Position numbers and translations under genes: made by a program. From Pseudoxanthomonas sp. CF385 (GTDB lineage Bacteria > Pseudomonadota > Gammaproteobacteria > Xanthomonadales > Xanthomonadaceae), in the NCBI RefSeq assembly GCF_900104255.1, contig NZ_FNKZ01000001.1:1704001-1768000 (forward strand): DNA of 64,000 nt, given 5' to 3'. How positions within the stretch are numbered: the stretch's first letter is position 1; each line of letters starts with the position of its first letter. This document shows, in pieces, positions 1 through 7,994 of this stretch. The notes under the pieces are model-generated. The model did no database searches and was not told the DNA's origin. It saw only the letters and a program-made list of their open reading frames with translations.

Positions 1-388
1 ACGGCGCATCGCCCGCGTAGTAGGTGGTCGCTGCGCCGGTGGTGTGGAAGGTTTCCCAGCGCGTGCCCTGCGGGTCTTCCGTCCACAGCTTGTCCGACTG
101 CGCGTAGCAGCAGATCGTGGCGTCCTCGGGCACGACGCTGCCGCCGGCCGCGTCGAGGCGCTGGCCCATCGCGGCCAGGCCGTCGGCGCTGTCCACCTGG
201 AAGCCCAGGTGATCGATGCCCGCAGTGCGTCCGGTGGTGGAAATGGCGAAGTTCACCCGCGGATCGTCGAGCATCCATTTGGCGTAGTCGGCCTTGACCA
301 CCGCCGGCTGCGTGGCGAAGAGCGCGGAATAGAAGCGGATGCTGCTGTCGAGGTCGGTGACGTTGAGGTGGACGTGGAAGCGGTTCAT
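1..388 (-). CDS. arsI: ArsI/CadI-family dioxygenase (C-As lyase), partial at window edge
   Basis: The reading frame starts with ATG at 388 and runs off the left end, so the C-terminus is missing. The 129 visible residues form a vicinal-oxygen-chelate fold with the N-terminus MNRFHVHLNV. A Cys-Cys pair lies at residues 93-94 inside ATICCYAQSDKLW, followed by EDPQGTRWETF. In known ArsI proteins this pair binds trivalent methylarsenicals or aromatic arsenicals, and the Fe(II) ligands correspond to His5, His60 and Glu112 here. Such enzymes cleave the carbon-arsenic bond and release As(III). The start overlaps the arsR stop (ATGA), so the two are translationally coupled. A cadmium-induced CadI role is the alternative name for the same family. 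Confidence 0.85.
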   Translation of the reverse strand, partial: MNRFHVHLNVTDLDSSIRFYSALFATQPAVVKADYAKWMLDDPRVNFAISTTGRTAGIDHLGFQVDSADGLAAMGQRLDAAGGSVVPEDATICCYAQSDKLWTEDPQGTRWETFHTTGAATTYYAGDAP

Positions 389-726
389 GCGCGGGCTCCG
401 GTGTTCTTGGGGGTGCAGGCCACGGCGGGGCCGCATGCGGCAGCGCCCGCGCAGCAGTTCTCGGTCAGGTAGGCGATCAGGGCATTCATCTGCAGGTAGT
501 TGGCGCGGACGCGGATGACCCGTCCCTCGCGCTCGTCGCGGACCAGCGCCGCCGCGCGCAAGACATTGAGGTGGGCGCTCAGCGTGGCCGGCGGCAGGTC
601 CAACTGCTCGCGCAACGCACCGACGGCCATTCCGTCGGGACCCGCCTGGACCAAGGCGCGGAACGCGGCCAAGCGGGTGTCGTGGCTGAGGGCGCTGAGG
701 GCGGACAGGGCAGTGGTGGTTTCCAT
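385..726 (-). CDS. arsR: ArsR-family arsenical-responsive repressor
   Basis: This is a 113-residue winged-helix regulator of the ArsR/SmtB family. The N-terminus (LSHDTRLAAFRALV) and recognition helix region (PPATLSAHLNVLRAAALV) are typical. The C-terminus carries Cys91, Cys92, Cys98 and Cys104. The Cys-Cys-N5-Cys spacing equals that of the three-coordinate arsenic site described for the Acidithiobacillus ferrooxidans ArsR (Cys95, Cys96, Cys102). It is therefore expected to leave DNA when As(III) or a trivalent organoarsenical binds. It is the first gene of the arsR-arsI operon. Start ATG at 726 lies directly behind a near-perfect palindrome, the likely operator. Confidence 0.9.
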   Translation of the reverse strand: METTTALSALSALSHDTRLAAFRALVQAGPDGMAVGALREQLDLPPATLSAHLNVLRAAALVRDEREGRVIRVRANYLQMNALIAYLTENCCAGAAACGPAVACTPKNTGARA

Positions 727-727
727 A

Positions 728-753
728 ATTCCAATATTCCGGAAATATGGAAT
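728..753. promoter_or_regulatory. Palindromic operator candidate for ArsR
   Basis: The 26-base sequence begins ATTCCA and ends TGGAAT with TTCCGGAA at its centre. Ten of 13 symmetric base pairs match. It is AT-rich against a GC-rich background and ends two bases before the arsR start codon, where an autorepressing ArsR would bind. Confidence 0.65.
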
Positions 754-793
754 GTTGTCAATCCGGGTCCGCCAACGGCGGGCTTGCCCTGGA

Positions 794-827
794 AAAACGA
801 AGGCCCCGCATCGCGGGGCCCTCGTTT
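794..827 (-). terminator. Intrinsic terminator after the outer-membrane protein gene
   Basis: A GC-rich stem (GGCCCCGC with GCGGGGCC, short loop) is flanked by AAAACGA and TCGTTT, giving a U-rich tail on minus-strand RNA. It sits between the stop of the minus-strand gene at 851 and the arsR operator. Confidence 0.75.
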
Positions 828-850
828 GTCGGTGTGCGGCGATGTCGACG

Positions 851-1792
851 TCAGAACCGGAAGGTCACGCCCGCCATCGGCCCATGCACCTTGAACTGCC
901 CGGTGAGGCGACCGGCGACATCCACCGTGCCCACGCCCGACTCGGGCGGCGCCTCGAACGATCCGCGATAGTCGTCGCTCAGCTTCAGGCGGAACCAGTC
1001 GTAGCCCACGTGGATGCCCAGGCGCTCGGTGACGAGATATTCGACCAGCAGGCCGCCGCGCTCGAAGTGGCCACGCTCGTCGATGAAGTTGCCCCAGCGC
1101 GTGTCCAGGTATTGCGCCTGCGCCTCGATGCGCAGCCGCGGCGTCGGCGACCAGCCGATCCGCGTGTGCAGGTTGGGCGAGGTGCCGTCGCGCTTCCAGT
1201 CCAGCGTCTCCCACTGGGGTTCCAGTTCGCCGGTGCCGGTACTGCGGCCGGTGCCGCGTGCTTCCAGCGTCGCATGGGTGACGCCGGCGCCGAGTCCCCA
1301 TTGGAAGCGCGGCGTGTCCACCACCGCGAACTCGTAGTTGAGGCTGGCCAGTTCGAAGCTGAGGCGACCGTCGATGTCGATGGCGGGCACTTCGACCGGG
1401 TCGCCGGGAATCTCGACTTCGTCGAAGATCGTGCCCGGATCGACCCAGTCACCATCGAAGTTCCACGACTGCTCGCGCCGGTAGTCGTAATAGTTCGCGC
1501 GCAGCGATTGCCGGGGCGACAGACGGAAGGCGAGTTCGCCGCGCGGACGCCAGCGCCCGTCAGAATCGATTTCACCCGACGCCGCCAAGTCTTCGCTCTG
1601 CGTGCCATCGGTCGCGGTGCCGGTGCCGTCGAAGCGGATGTTGGCTTCCGGATTGAAGGCCGACAGCCGCAGTTCGAAGCGCGCTTCGTCGGCGAAATCC
1701 TGGGCTGCGGCGCCCAGTGCGATGCAGGAAAGCGGAAGGCAGGCCAGCAGCGATACGACGCGTGACGTGCTTGGGGAACGGTGGGATTTCAC
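851..1792 (-). CDS. Outer-membrane beta-barrel-like protein of unknown function
   Basis: The protein has a signal peptide (VVSLLACLPLSCIALGAAAQ) followed by about 280 residues. These alternate polar and hydrophobic positions and are rich in Gly, Tyr, Trp and Arg, as in small outer-membrane barrels. The last residues are AGVTFRF, ending in Phe as barrel proteins do. I chose the GTG at 1792 because a GGAG lies six bases upstream; an in-frame ATG at 1804 is the alternative. Segments such as FELRLSAFNPEANIRF and LRANYYDY resemble opacity-type surface proteins of Xanthomonadaceae, but I do not recognise a characterised homologue. It appears monocistronic, with its own terminator. Confidence 0.7.
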   Translation of the reverse strand: MKSHRSPSTSRVVSLLACLPLSCIALGAAAQDFADEARFELRLSAFNPEANIRFDGTGTATDGTQSEDLAASGEIDSDGRWRPRGELAFRLSPRQSLRANYYDYRREQSWNFDGDWVDPGTIFDEVEIPGDPVEVPAIDIDGRLSFELASLNYEFAVVDTPRFQWGLGAGVTHATLEARGTGRSTGTGELEPQWETLDWKRDGTSPNLHTRIGWSPTPRLRIEAQAQYLDTRWGNFIDERGHFERGGLLVEYLVTERLGIHVGYDWFRLKLSDDYRGSFEAPPESGVGTVDVAGRLTGQFKVHGPMAGVTFRF

Positions 1793-2050
1793 GAAGTGCT
1801 CCATGCGTGGGGGTAACACACCCTTGCGCATGCGGAGTCGACATGAAGTGAACTGCGGTCGCGCATGTCGCACGATGATGTGCTTATCCGCATCGATCTC
1901 ACCGCATCGATGACGTATGTCGTGCAGCTTTGTGGACGCGCGGTGAGTTCAGTGACGTCGAAGGAAGATCAACGCGTTCTGCATCTGCTGATCACATGGA
2001 AGCGCGCAGGGTGTTCGTGCGGCCAACAGGTCGCATCAGAGGACATCGAA

Positions 2051-2209
2051 ATGCCGAACCAGCAGAACGACAAGCAACAGACGCCCGGCCGCAACCAGGA
2101 CCAGCCGAACCAGGATCCGAAGCAGAACCGCGGTCGTGACGATCAGCAGGATCAGCAGAAGCAGCAGGGCACACCGCAACAGAAGCCGCGCGATCGCGAC
2201 GACACCTGA
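2051..2209 (+). CDS. Small Gln/Asp/Arg-rich hydrophilic protein
   Basis: This 52-residue frame starts at an ATG preceded by GAGGACATCGAA. The product is almost entirely Gln, Asn, Asp, Arg, Lys and Pro (MPNQQNDKQQTPGRNQDQ and similar), has no hydrophobic core, and is predicted to be disordered. It is shorter than the longer open frame it lies in, whose upstream part looks non-coding. Comparable short Gln-rich hypothetical proteins occur in Xanthomonadaceae. No function can be assigned from sequence. Confidence 0.5.
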   Translation: MPNQQNDKQQTPGRNQDQPNQDPKQNRGRDDQQDQQKQQGTPQQKPRDRDDT

Positions 2210-2394
2210 CGCGGGTTGAAGCGACGCGGGGGCCGACGGGTCCTCGCTCGCCTCGAGGGCTTGGACGCTCTCCCTCACTCATGCAGCGGCTCGCGCATCG
2301 CGCCTGGCGCTGCATTGTCACGTCCGGGTAACGAAACCGGAGCTAGTGTCATCCCGCCACCGGGGGGCGGCGCCCTCTCAGCAAGGATGACGCG

Positions 2395-2805
2395 ATGAAC
2401 GCGATGCGCCATGCCGTCGTACTGTCGATACTGCTCCTCGTCGCAGCACCCGTGATGGGCCAGGACAAGGTCAGCATGGTGCCCGTCGGTTTCGCCAAGG
2501 GCAGCAGCAGCGCGACGATGAAGGGCAACCTCGGCGGTTACGACAGCGTGCGATACACGCTGTCCGCGCGTGCCGGGCAGACGATGACGGTGAAGATCGG
2601 CGGCAGTTCAAATGCCAACTTCAACGTCTTCGAACCGGGCGATGCGCCCGGCAACGCCACCGCGTTGGGGAGCGGCAGCGTGGGTGCGGACTGGCGCGGC
2701 ACGCTACCCGTCAGCGGGCAGTACACCGTGCAGGTCTTCCAGATGCGCGCGTCCGCCCGTCGCGGCGAGCAGGTGCCGTATACGGTGACGTTCGGCATCA
2801 AGTAG
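2395..2805 (+). CDS. Secreted PliG/PPC-like domain protein
   Basis: The 136-residue protein has a signal peptide (VVLSILLLVAAPVMGQ) and one beta-rich domain. The pattern VGFAKGSSSATMKG, YTLSARAGQTMTVKI, FNVFEPG and GQYTVQVFQMRASARR matches a family annotated as inhibitor of g-type lysozyme (PliG), which itself resembles the bacterial pre-peptidase C-terminal (PPC) fold. It should act in the periplasm, possibly protecting peptidoglycan from host or competitor lysozyme; that role is inferred from the family. An AAGGA motif precedes the start. It stands alone between the small Gln-rich gene and the patatin gene. Confidence 0.65.
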   Translation: MNAMRHAVVLSILLLVAAPVMGQDKVSMVPVGFAKGSSSATMKGNLGGYDSVRYTLSARAGQTMTVKIGGSSNANFNVFEPGDAPGNATALGSGSVGADWRGTLPVSGQYTVQVFQMRASARRGEQVPYTVTFGIK

Positions 2806-2937
2806 CGGGTGGGCCGCGCACGTCGCGTGCGCCTGCCATCGCGCTCGGTCATACTCGATCACGGACGGTCCACTGTCGGGTACGACCGCTCCGCTGCGCT
2901 TCCGGGGAGTGCCCGACGTCATGCCCGGGAATCACAC

Positions 2938-5193
2938 GTGCCCCGTACCACGCACTTTCTGCTGTCCTGCTGCCTGCTGCTGGCCCACGGTCTGGCGAGC
3001 GCCGACGCGCGTGCGCAGACCCCCGAGGGTGAAGACGCGGCGTCCGCATCACGCCCGAAGACCTGCCTGGTGTTGGGCGGCGGCGGCGCGCGAGGCGGCG
3101 CGCATGTGGGCGTGTTGAAGGTGCTCGAGCGCGAGCGCGTGCCGATCGACTGCATCGTCGGTACCTCGATGGGGGCCATCGTCGGCGGCCTGTACGCGGC
3201 GGGCTACAGCGCCGACGAGATCCAGGCCATCCTGGACAAGGTGGACTGGAACGCCGAGCTGCGCGACAAGCCGCCGCGCAGCGACCGCGGCATGCGCCGC
3301 AAGGAAGACGATCTTCGCCTGCTGGGCGGCATCGAACTCGGCATCCATGAAGGCAGCCTCGCGTTCCCGCGCGGCGTGATCCAGGGCCAGCGGCTGGAGC
3401 TGCTGCTGCGCAAGCTGTTGCTGCCGGTGGCCACGGTGCACGACTTCGATGCGCTGGCCATCCCGTTCCGCGCCGTCGCCACCGATATCGTCAAAGGCGA
3501 GAAGGTGGTGTTCGCCGAAGGCGACCTGGCTGCGGCGATCCGCGCCAGCATGTCGGTGCCGGGCGTGTTCGCGCCGGTGAAGATCGACGGCCGTTTGCTG
3601 GTGGATGGCGGGGTGCTGGACAACGTGCCGGTGGATGAGGCGCGCAAGTTGGGCGCGGAGCGGTTGATCGTGTCGCGCGTGGGCAGCCCGCTGCGGACGG
3701 AGGAGGGGCTGACCTCACCGCTGGCGATCACCGAGCAGATGAGCAGCATCCTGATGCAGCGCGCCGTAGAGGCGCAGCTGGCCACGCTGGGGGCGCAGGA
3801 CCTGCTGCTCGCGCCCGACCTGGGCGACATCGCCAGCGAACAGTTCAATCGCGCACCGGAGGCCGTGGCGCCCGGTGAGCGCGCCGCCGATGCGGTGGTG
3901 CCGCAGTTGCAGCGCTACGCCGTCGATGCGGACGCATACGCCGCGTTTACCGCGCGCCACCGCATGCCGCGGTTCGACACGCCGGTGGTGCGGTTCGTCG
4001 AGGTCGACGGGCGCCAGACCGGCACGGAAACCTTCGTCGAGCAGCGCCTGGTCCCGCTGGTCGGCAAGCCGCTGGATGTGCCGGCGGTGGAGCAGACCCT
4101 GGCCACGCTGTACGGCGAGGGCCGCTACGAGAAGATCGGCTGGACGCCGGTGCGGCGCGACGAGGCGTGGGGGCTGCAGGTCAACCCGGTGGACAAGGCG
4201 TGGGGTCCGGACTTCCTCCATCTTTCGCTGCGTCTGTCGGACGATTTCGATGGCGCCAGCGCGTACCAGTTCATCGCCGAGCTGACCCGCACCGGCCTCT
4301 CCGAAGCCGGTGCGGAGGCCCGCGTGCGTGCGGCGATCGGCCAGGAGGCGCAGCTGTTCCTGGAGTACTACCATCCGCTCGGCCTGCGCGCGCACCACGC
4401 GCTGTCCACCTACCTGCAGTACCGGGCCACCAACCGCGACATCTCTTTCGTGGAAGGCGACCTGGGCGACTACCGCTACTTCCAGGCCTACGGCGGTGCG
4501 CGCTGGACGTATTCGCCGCACCGCGACTGGGAATTCGCAGCCTTCCTCGAGCGCGGCCACGAGCGCGTGCGCTTCGATCTGGGCGACCCCGCACTGCGCG
4601 GGCGCTACCACGCCAACCTCGGCAGCCTGGGCCTGCAACTGCGGCACGACTCCATCGACAGTTCCACGTTTCCCACGCACGGCCATCGCGCGTCGCTGAC
4701 GTACCAGCGGTTCGACGACGCCCTGGGCTCTTCGGTGGACAGCGCGGTGGCGCGGTTGCAGTGGGACGGCGCGTGGTCGTGGCGGGAGCATCGCTGGGTG
4801 GGCGGCGTGCGTGCGTCCACGTCCACCGGCAGCGATGCGCTGCTGGCGACGTACGGGTTCCTGGGCGGGTTGGGCAATCTCTCCGGCTATGCGGAACAGA
4901 GCGTGTTCGCGCCGCACACCGCACTGCTGCGCCTGATGTACTACCGGCGCGTACTGCACACCGACAGCCTGATCACGCTGCCGCTGTACGTCGGCGGGAG
5001 CGCGGAGTGGGGCGGCTTCTGGGCGACGCGCGAAGACGCGAGTTTCGGCAGCATGACGCCGGCCGGCAGCGTGTTCGTCGGTGCGGATTCGCCGCTGGGG
5101 CCCATCTTCCTCGGCTGGGGCCGGGCCGAAGGCGGGCGCGATTCGTTCTACCTGACCTTCGGGTCGCTGCTGAGGACGCTCGATGGCTTCTGA
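2938..5193 (+). CDS. plpD: PlpD-type patatin phospholipase autotransporter (type Vd)
   Basis: This is a 751-residue exported protein counted from the GTG at 2938, which is preceded by GGGA. Order: signal peptide (about 1-27); patatin domain (about 41-330) with the glycine-rich oxyanion loop GGGGARGGAHVG, nucleophile Ser77 in GTSMG and partner Asp223 in DGGVLDNVP; a POTRA-like domain (about 345-420); and a 16-strand barrel ending in Phe. This matches Pseudomonas PlpD, whose phospholipase domain is carried to the surface by its own barrel. Both catalytic residues are present, so it should be an active phospholipase A. Its 3' end overlaps the next gene by 11 bases, so the two are probably co-transcribed. 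Confidence 0.9.
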   Translation: MPRTTHFLLSCCLLLAHGLASADARAQTPEGEDAASASRPKTCLVLGGGGARGGAHVGVLKVLERERVPIDCIVGTSMGAIVGGLYAAGYSADEIQAILDKVDWNAELRDKPPRSDRGMRRKEDDLRLLGGIELGIHEGSLAFPRGVIQGQRLELLLRKLLLPVATVHDFDALAIPFRAVATDIVKGEKVVFAEGDLAAAIRASMSVPGVFAPVKIDGRLLVDGGVLDNVPVDEARKLGAERLIVSRVGSPLRTEEGLTSPLAITEQMSSILMQRAVEAQLATLGAQDLLLAPDLGDIASEQFNRAPEAVAPGERAADAVVPQLQRYAVDADAYAAFTARHRMPRFDTPVVRFVEVDGRQTGTETFVEQRLVPLVGKPLDVPAVEQTLATLYGEGRYEKIGWTPVRRDEAWGLQVNPVDKAWGPDFLHLSLRLSDDFDGASAYQFIAELTRTGLSEAGAEARVRAAIGQEAQLFLEYYHPLGLRAHHALSTYLQYRATNRDISFVEGDLGDYRYFQAYGGARWTYSPHRDWEFAAFLERGHERVRFDLGDPALRGRYHANLGSLGLQLRHDSIDSSTFPTHGHRASLTYQRFDDALGSSVDSAVARLQWDGAWSWREHRWVGGVRASTSTGSDALLATYGFLGGLGNLSGYAEQSVFAPHTALLRLMYYRRVLHTDSLITLPLYVGGSAEWGGFWATREDASFGSMTPAGSVFVGADSPLGPIFLGWGRAEGGRDSFYLTFGSLLRTLDGF

Positions 5194-5611
5194 CCTTTCC
5201 CGCGCGCCGCCCACCTCGACGACGGCCGTGCATGTGCTGCTGGGCGGTACGCTGTACGCACTCGCGCTGGTCTGGGGCGGCGAATGGCTGTTCGCGCAGT
5301 TCACCGCGCGCGAATTCACGATGGGTGCCGAAGTGGGGCCGCGCTGGACGCGCACGGCGCTGGCGTTCGCGCCGTTCGCCGGCCTGGCGCTGTATGCCTT
5401 CTGCCGCCGGCGCGCGCTGTGGTCCGCGCGCGTGCGGCTGGCGTGGGCCACGGGCATCGTGCTGTCGCTGCTGCTGTGGCTGTGGTACTTCCTGGATCCG
5501 CTGCTCAACTCGGGCGGCGGCGCCAACATCGGCCTCGGCCTGCTGATGATGGCCTCGCCGCTGCCGATCTTCCTCGCGATGTGGCTGATCGCCCGCCGGC
5601 CACGCGCCTGA
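5183..5611 (+). CDS. Hypothetical inner-membrane protein
   Basis: The 142-residue protein has four hydrophobic segments: about 17-37 (VHVLLGGTLYALALVWGG), 58-76, 86-106 (WATGIVLSLLLWLWYFL) and 115-136. It begins inside the last codons of the patatin gene and is followed 28 bases later by the L,D-transpeptidase gene, so the three genes look like one transcription unit concerned with the envelope. I do not recognise a family. It could be an accessory membrane protein of the autotransporter, but nothing in the sequence proves this. Confidence 0.65.
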   Translation: MASDLSRAPPTSTTAVHVLLGGTLYALALVWGGEWLFAQFTAREFTMGAEVGPRWTRTALAFAPFAGLALYAFCRRRALWSARVRLAWATGIVLSLLLWLWYFLDPLLNSGGGANIGLGLLMMASPLPIFLAMWLIARRPRA

Positions 5612-5639
5612 GCGCGCGTCCCTTTCAAGGAGCTGTCCC

Positions 5640-6653
5640 ATGAAGGCGTCCGTCCTGGTGTTGGTGTGCTGCCTGCTGATGCCGGTCGCGGCGGAGGCGG
5701 TGCCGTTCTGGGGCGCGAAGCAGTCCAGCCCGGCGGACACGCAACCCGCGGCGCTCAAGCCCGGCGAGTGGATCTGGGGCGGCGACAGCAAGGCGATGGG
5801 GCCGATGGCGGTGCTGGTGAGCCTGACCGAGCAGCGCGCCTACGTGTACCGCAACGGTGTGCTGGTGGCGGTGTCCACCGTCAGCACCGGCAAGCCGGGA
5901 CATGAAACGCCGACCGGCGTGTTCACCATCCTGCAGAAGGACAAGGACCACCATTCCAGCAAATACAACAACGCGGCAATGCCGTACCAGGAGCGGCTGA
6001 CCTGGGACGGCGTGGCCCTGCATGCCGGCGGCCTGCCGGGATATCCGGAATCGCACGGCTGTGTGCACCTGCCATCGGAATTCGCGCGACGGCTGTTCGA
6101 CAGCACGAACATGGGCATGGTGGTGGTGATCGCCAGGAGCGGCGAAGCGCCCGAGCGGCTGGTGCATCCCACCGCGATCAGTCCGATCAGCGCGACCACG
6201 GGCGCGGACGACGAAGCGGCGCCGTTGCCGGCCGGCGAGGCCTTCCGCTGGCAGCCGGAGAAAGCGCCGGAAGGCGTCGTGTCGCTGTTGATGAGCACGG
6301 CGGACCGCCGTATCTTCGTCTACCGCAATGGCGTGGAGATCGGGCGCGCGCGCATCGAGTTCGGCGCGGCGGGTCCACCGCAGGGCACGCATGCGTATCT
6401 CGTCGCCGCCGGTGGACAGCCCGGCCGGATGCCGCCGTGGCTACGCATCGGCATTCCCGGTCACGAGGAAGAAGCGCGCCAGCCGGTCAGTCCGCAGGAC
6501 GTCGCCCGCGTCATCGCGCCGGGCGCCTTCGTGGCCCAGGTGCTGCCGCTGCTGTCGCCGGGCGTGGTGCTGCTGCAGACCGACGCGCACGTGCTGCCCG
6601 AGACGACGGGCGTGAAGACGCAGGTGTTGAACGCGGATCCGCCGACGTTGTGA
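5640..6653 (+). CDS. L,D-transpeptidase (YkuD) with a second, degenerate YkuD-like half
   Basis: The 337-residue periplasmic protein has signal peptide VLVLVCCLLMPVAAEA. The first half is a YkuD domain with His128 in ALHAG and the catalytic SHGC motif (His139, Cys141), so it should cross-link or modify peptidoglycan stems or attach proteins to them. The second half begins by repeating the start of the domain: residues 57-75 (VLVSLTEQRAYVYRNGV) correspond to 213-232 (VVSLLMSTADRRIFVYRNGV). It has no His/Cys catalytic motif. An AAGGAG ribosome site precedes the ATG. The gene follows the membrane protein gene closely. Confidence 0.9.
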   Translation: MKASVLVLVCCLLMPVAAEAVPFWGAKQSSPADTQPAALKPGEWIWGGDSKAMGPMAVLVSLTEQRAYVYRNGVLVAVSTVSTGKPGHETPTGVFTILQKDKDHHSSKYNNAAMPYQERLTWDGVALHAGGLPGYPESHGCVHLPSEFARRLFDSTNMGMVVVIARSGEAPERLVHPTAISPISATTGADDEAAPLPAGEAFRWQPEKAPEGVVSLLMSTADRRIFVYRNGVEIGRARIEFGAAGPPQGTHAYLVAAGGQPGRMPPWLRIGIPGHEEEARQPVSPQDVARVIAPGAFVAQVLPLLSPGVVLLQTDAHVLPETTGVKTQVLNADPPTL

Positions 6654-6686
6654 GAATCGGCGGTGCGTGGCGTGCGGCCAACGGTG

Positions 6687-6911
6687 CTACGACGTCGCGC
6701 CACCCGCACGCCCGCGCCCGAAGTAGGGCAGGGCGAACAGGTACAGGCCGGTGAACAGCTGCAGGAACAGCGGCGGCAGTGGCGAGTAGGTCACCCAGGC
6801 CGGGGGTTCGCCCCCCGCGGCGGCGCGCCAGGCGAAGTTGAGGACGACTGTCAGGGTGAACACGATGGAGAGCCAGCGGTGGCTCTGCCGGGAGAAGCGC
6901 GCGAGGCTCAT
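6687..6911 (-). CDS. Small two-helix membrane protein
   Basis: This 74-residue protein has two hydrophobic helices, about 13-30 (WLSIVFTLTVVLNFAW) and 44-63 (PLPPLFLQLFTGLYLFALPYF). Its ATG overlaps the stop of the upstream VOC gene (ATGA), so it is the third gene of an AraC-VOC-membrane protein operon. The N-terminus (RFSRQSHRWLSI) resembles the first helix of PepSY-type membrane proteins, but the similarity is short. Function unknown. Confidence 0.65.
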   Translation of the reverse strand: MSLARFSRQSHRWLSIVFTLTVVLNFAWRAAAGGEPPAWVTYSPLPPLFLQLFTGLYLFALPYFGRGRAGGATS

Positions 6912-7327
6912 GGCGTTTCCTTGTGGGGGCGTTCGATCATCTTCCAGCCGTTGCCGGACGGATCGCGGAAGCCTGCGTCGACCTGCCCGTAGCGGCTGAT
7001 GGGTTCCTGGACGAACTCCACGCCCTGGGCGCTGAGCGCTTCGTAGGTGGCCCGGCAATCGCCGACCTTCATCACCAGCGGTGGCATCGCACCCTTGGCG
7101 ACCAGGCGGTCGAGCGCATCGGCGGTGGCCGCGTCGTGCACCGGCGGACCGGGCCGGAACAGGCCGAGCTGCACGGAGGGTTGATCCGGATGCTGCACCG
7201 TCAACCAGCGGTAGTCGCCGTTGCGCACATCCGCCTGCACGCGGAAGCCCAGCTTGCCGACGTAGAAATCGACGGCCTCGTCCTGGTCGCGTACGTAGAC
7301 GCCGATCACCTCGATACCCTGATTCAT
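6908..7327 (-). CDS. Glyoxalase/bleomycin-resistance (VOC) family protein
   Basis: The 139-residue protein has two beta-alpha-beta-beta-beta modules. Recognisable parts are VIGVYVRDQDEAVDFYVGKL, FRVQADVRNGDYRWLTV, FVQEPISRYGQVDAGFRDPSGNGW and the end MIERP. VOC proteins bind a divalent metal and act as glyoxalases, dioxygenases or drug-binding proteins; the substrate cannot be read from the sequence. It is coupled by ATGA overlaps both to the AraC regulator upstream and to the small membrane protein downstream, so the regulator probably controls it. Confidence 0.85.
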   Translation of the reverse strand: MNQGIEVIGVYVRDQDEAVDFYVGKLGFRVQADVRNGDYRWLTVQHPDQPSVQLGLFRPGPPVHDAATADALDRLVAKGAMPPLVMKVGDCRATYEALSAQGVEFVQEPISRYGQVDAGFRDPSGNGWKMIERPHKETP

Positions 7328-7800
7328 GGAACCTCCTTCGCTGGGGCCGCCAACGTAGCCTCGACGGCCTGTCGGCGCTTCTCCAAAACTGCGGTCTTCA
7401 GGTCCGGACGCTCCACTGCGCGGAGCACGCACTCCGGGATCAGGCTGCGCGGGGCGGGCGCTTCGCGCGCGCGCCGTCGGCATTCGCCCGGGCTCTCGCC
7501 GGTGATGTCGCGGAAGATCCGGCCGAAGGTGCCGATGCTGGTCCAGCCGGTCTGCAGCGCGATGTCGATGATGGCCGCGTCGGTATCGCGCAGCAGCGCC
7601 GCGGCGCGCTCGATCCGCCGGGTCAGCAGGTAGCGGTGCGGCGGCAGACCGAAGGCCAGCTTGAACGCGCGCGCGAAGTGCGCCGGCGACACCGCGCTGA
7701 TTCCGGCCAGCCGTTCGACCGGCCAGTCCCGGTCGGGATGGGCGTCCATGCGGTCCTTCGCCCGCAGGAGCCGGCGCAGCAGTTCGGGGCTCTGGTTCAC
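7324..7800 (-). CDS. AraC-family transcriptional regulator
   Basis: The 158-residue protein consists of the two helix-turn-helix AraC DNA-binding domain at about residues 5-105 (LAGISAVSPAHFARAFKLAFG, then IIDIALQTGWTSIGTFGRIFRD and the SPGE motif) plus a C-terminal tail of about 50 residues. There is no N-terminal ligand-binding domain, so how it senses a signal is unknown. It is the promoter-proximal gene of a three-gene operon with the VOC protein (4-base overlap). Confidence 0.85.
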   Translation of the reverse strand: MNQSPELLRRLLRAKDRMDAHPDRDWPVERLAGISAVSPAHFARAFKLAFGLPPHRYLLTRRIERAAALLRDTDAAIIDIALQTGWTSIGTFGRIFRDITGESPGECRRRAREAPAPRSLIPECVLRAVERPDLKTAVLEKRRQAVEATLAAPAKEVP

Positions 7801-7994
7801 CGGCGGAACGCTCCTGAGTGTCGGTGAGGGCGAGGGCTGCGCCGCGCATTGTGCCGTAACGCCGCTCGCTGAAAACGAAGGCCCCGCCGCGTCGACATGG
7901 CTGAACGGTAACGGCGTTCACAGAACGACGCCGATCGTCGGATGAACGGACTTCATGTAACACAACCGGCACGCATCGCCCCTAATCTGCGGCC

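Noticed and set aside
7862..7880. Terminator-like AAAACGAAGGCCCCGCC upstream of the AraC gene
   Set aside because: It copies the left half of the terminator at 794-827, but the matching right arm is missing, so no stem forms.
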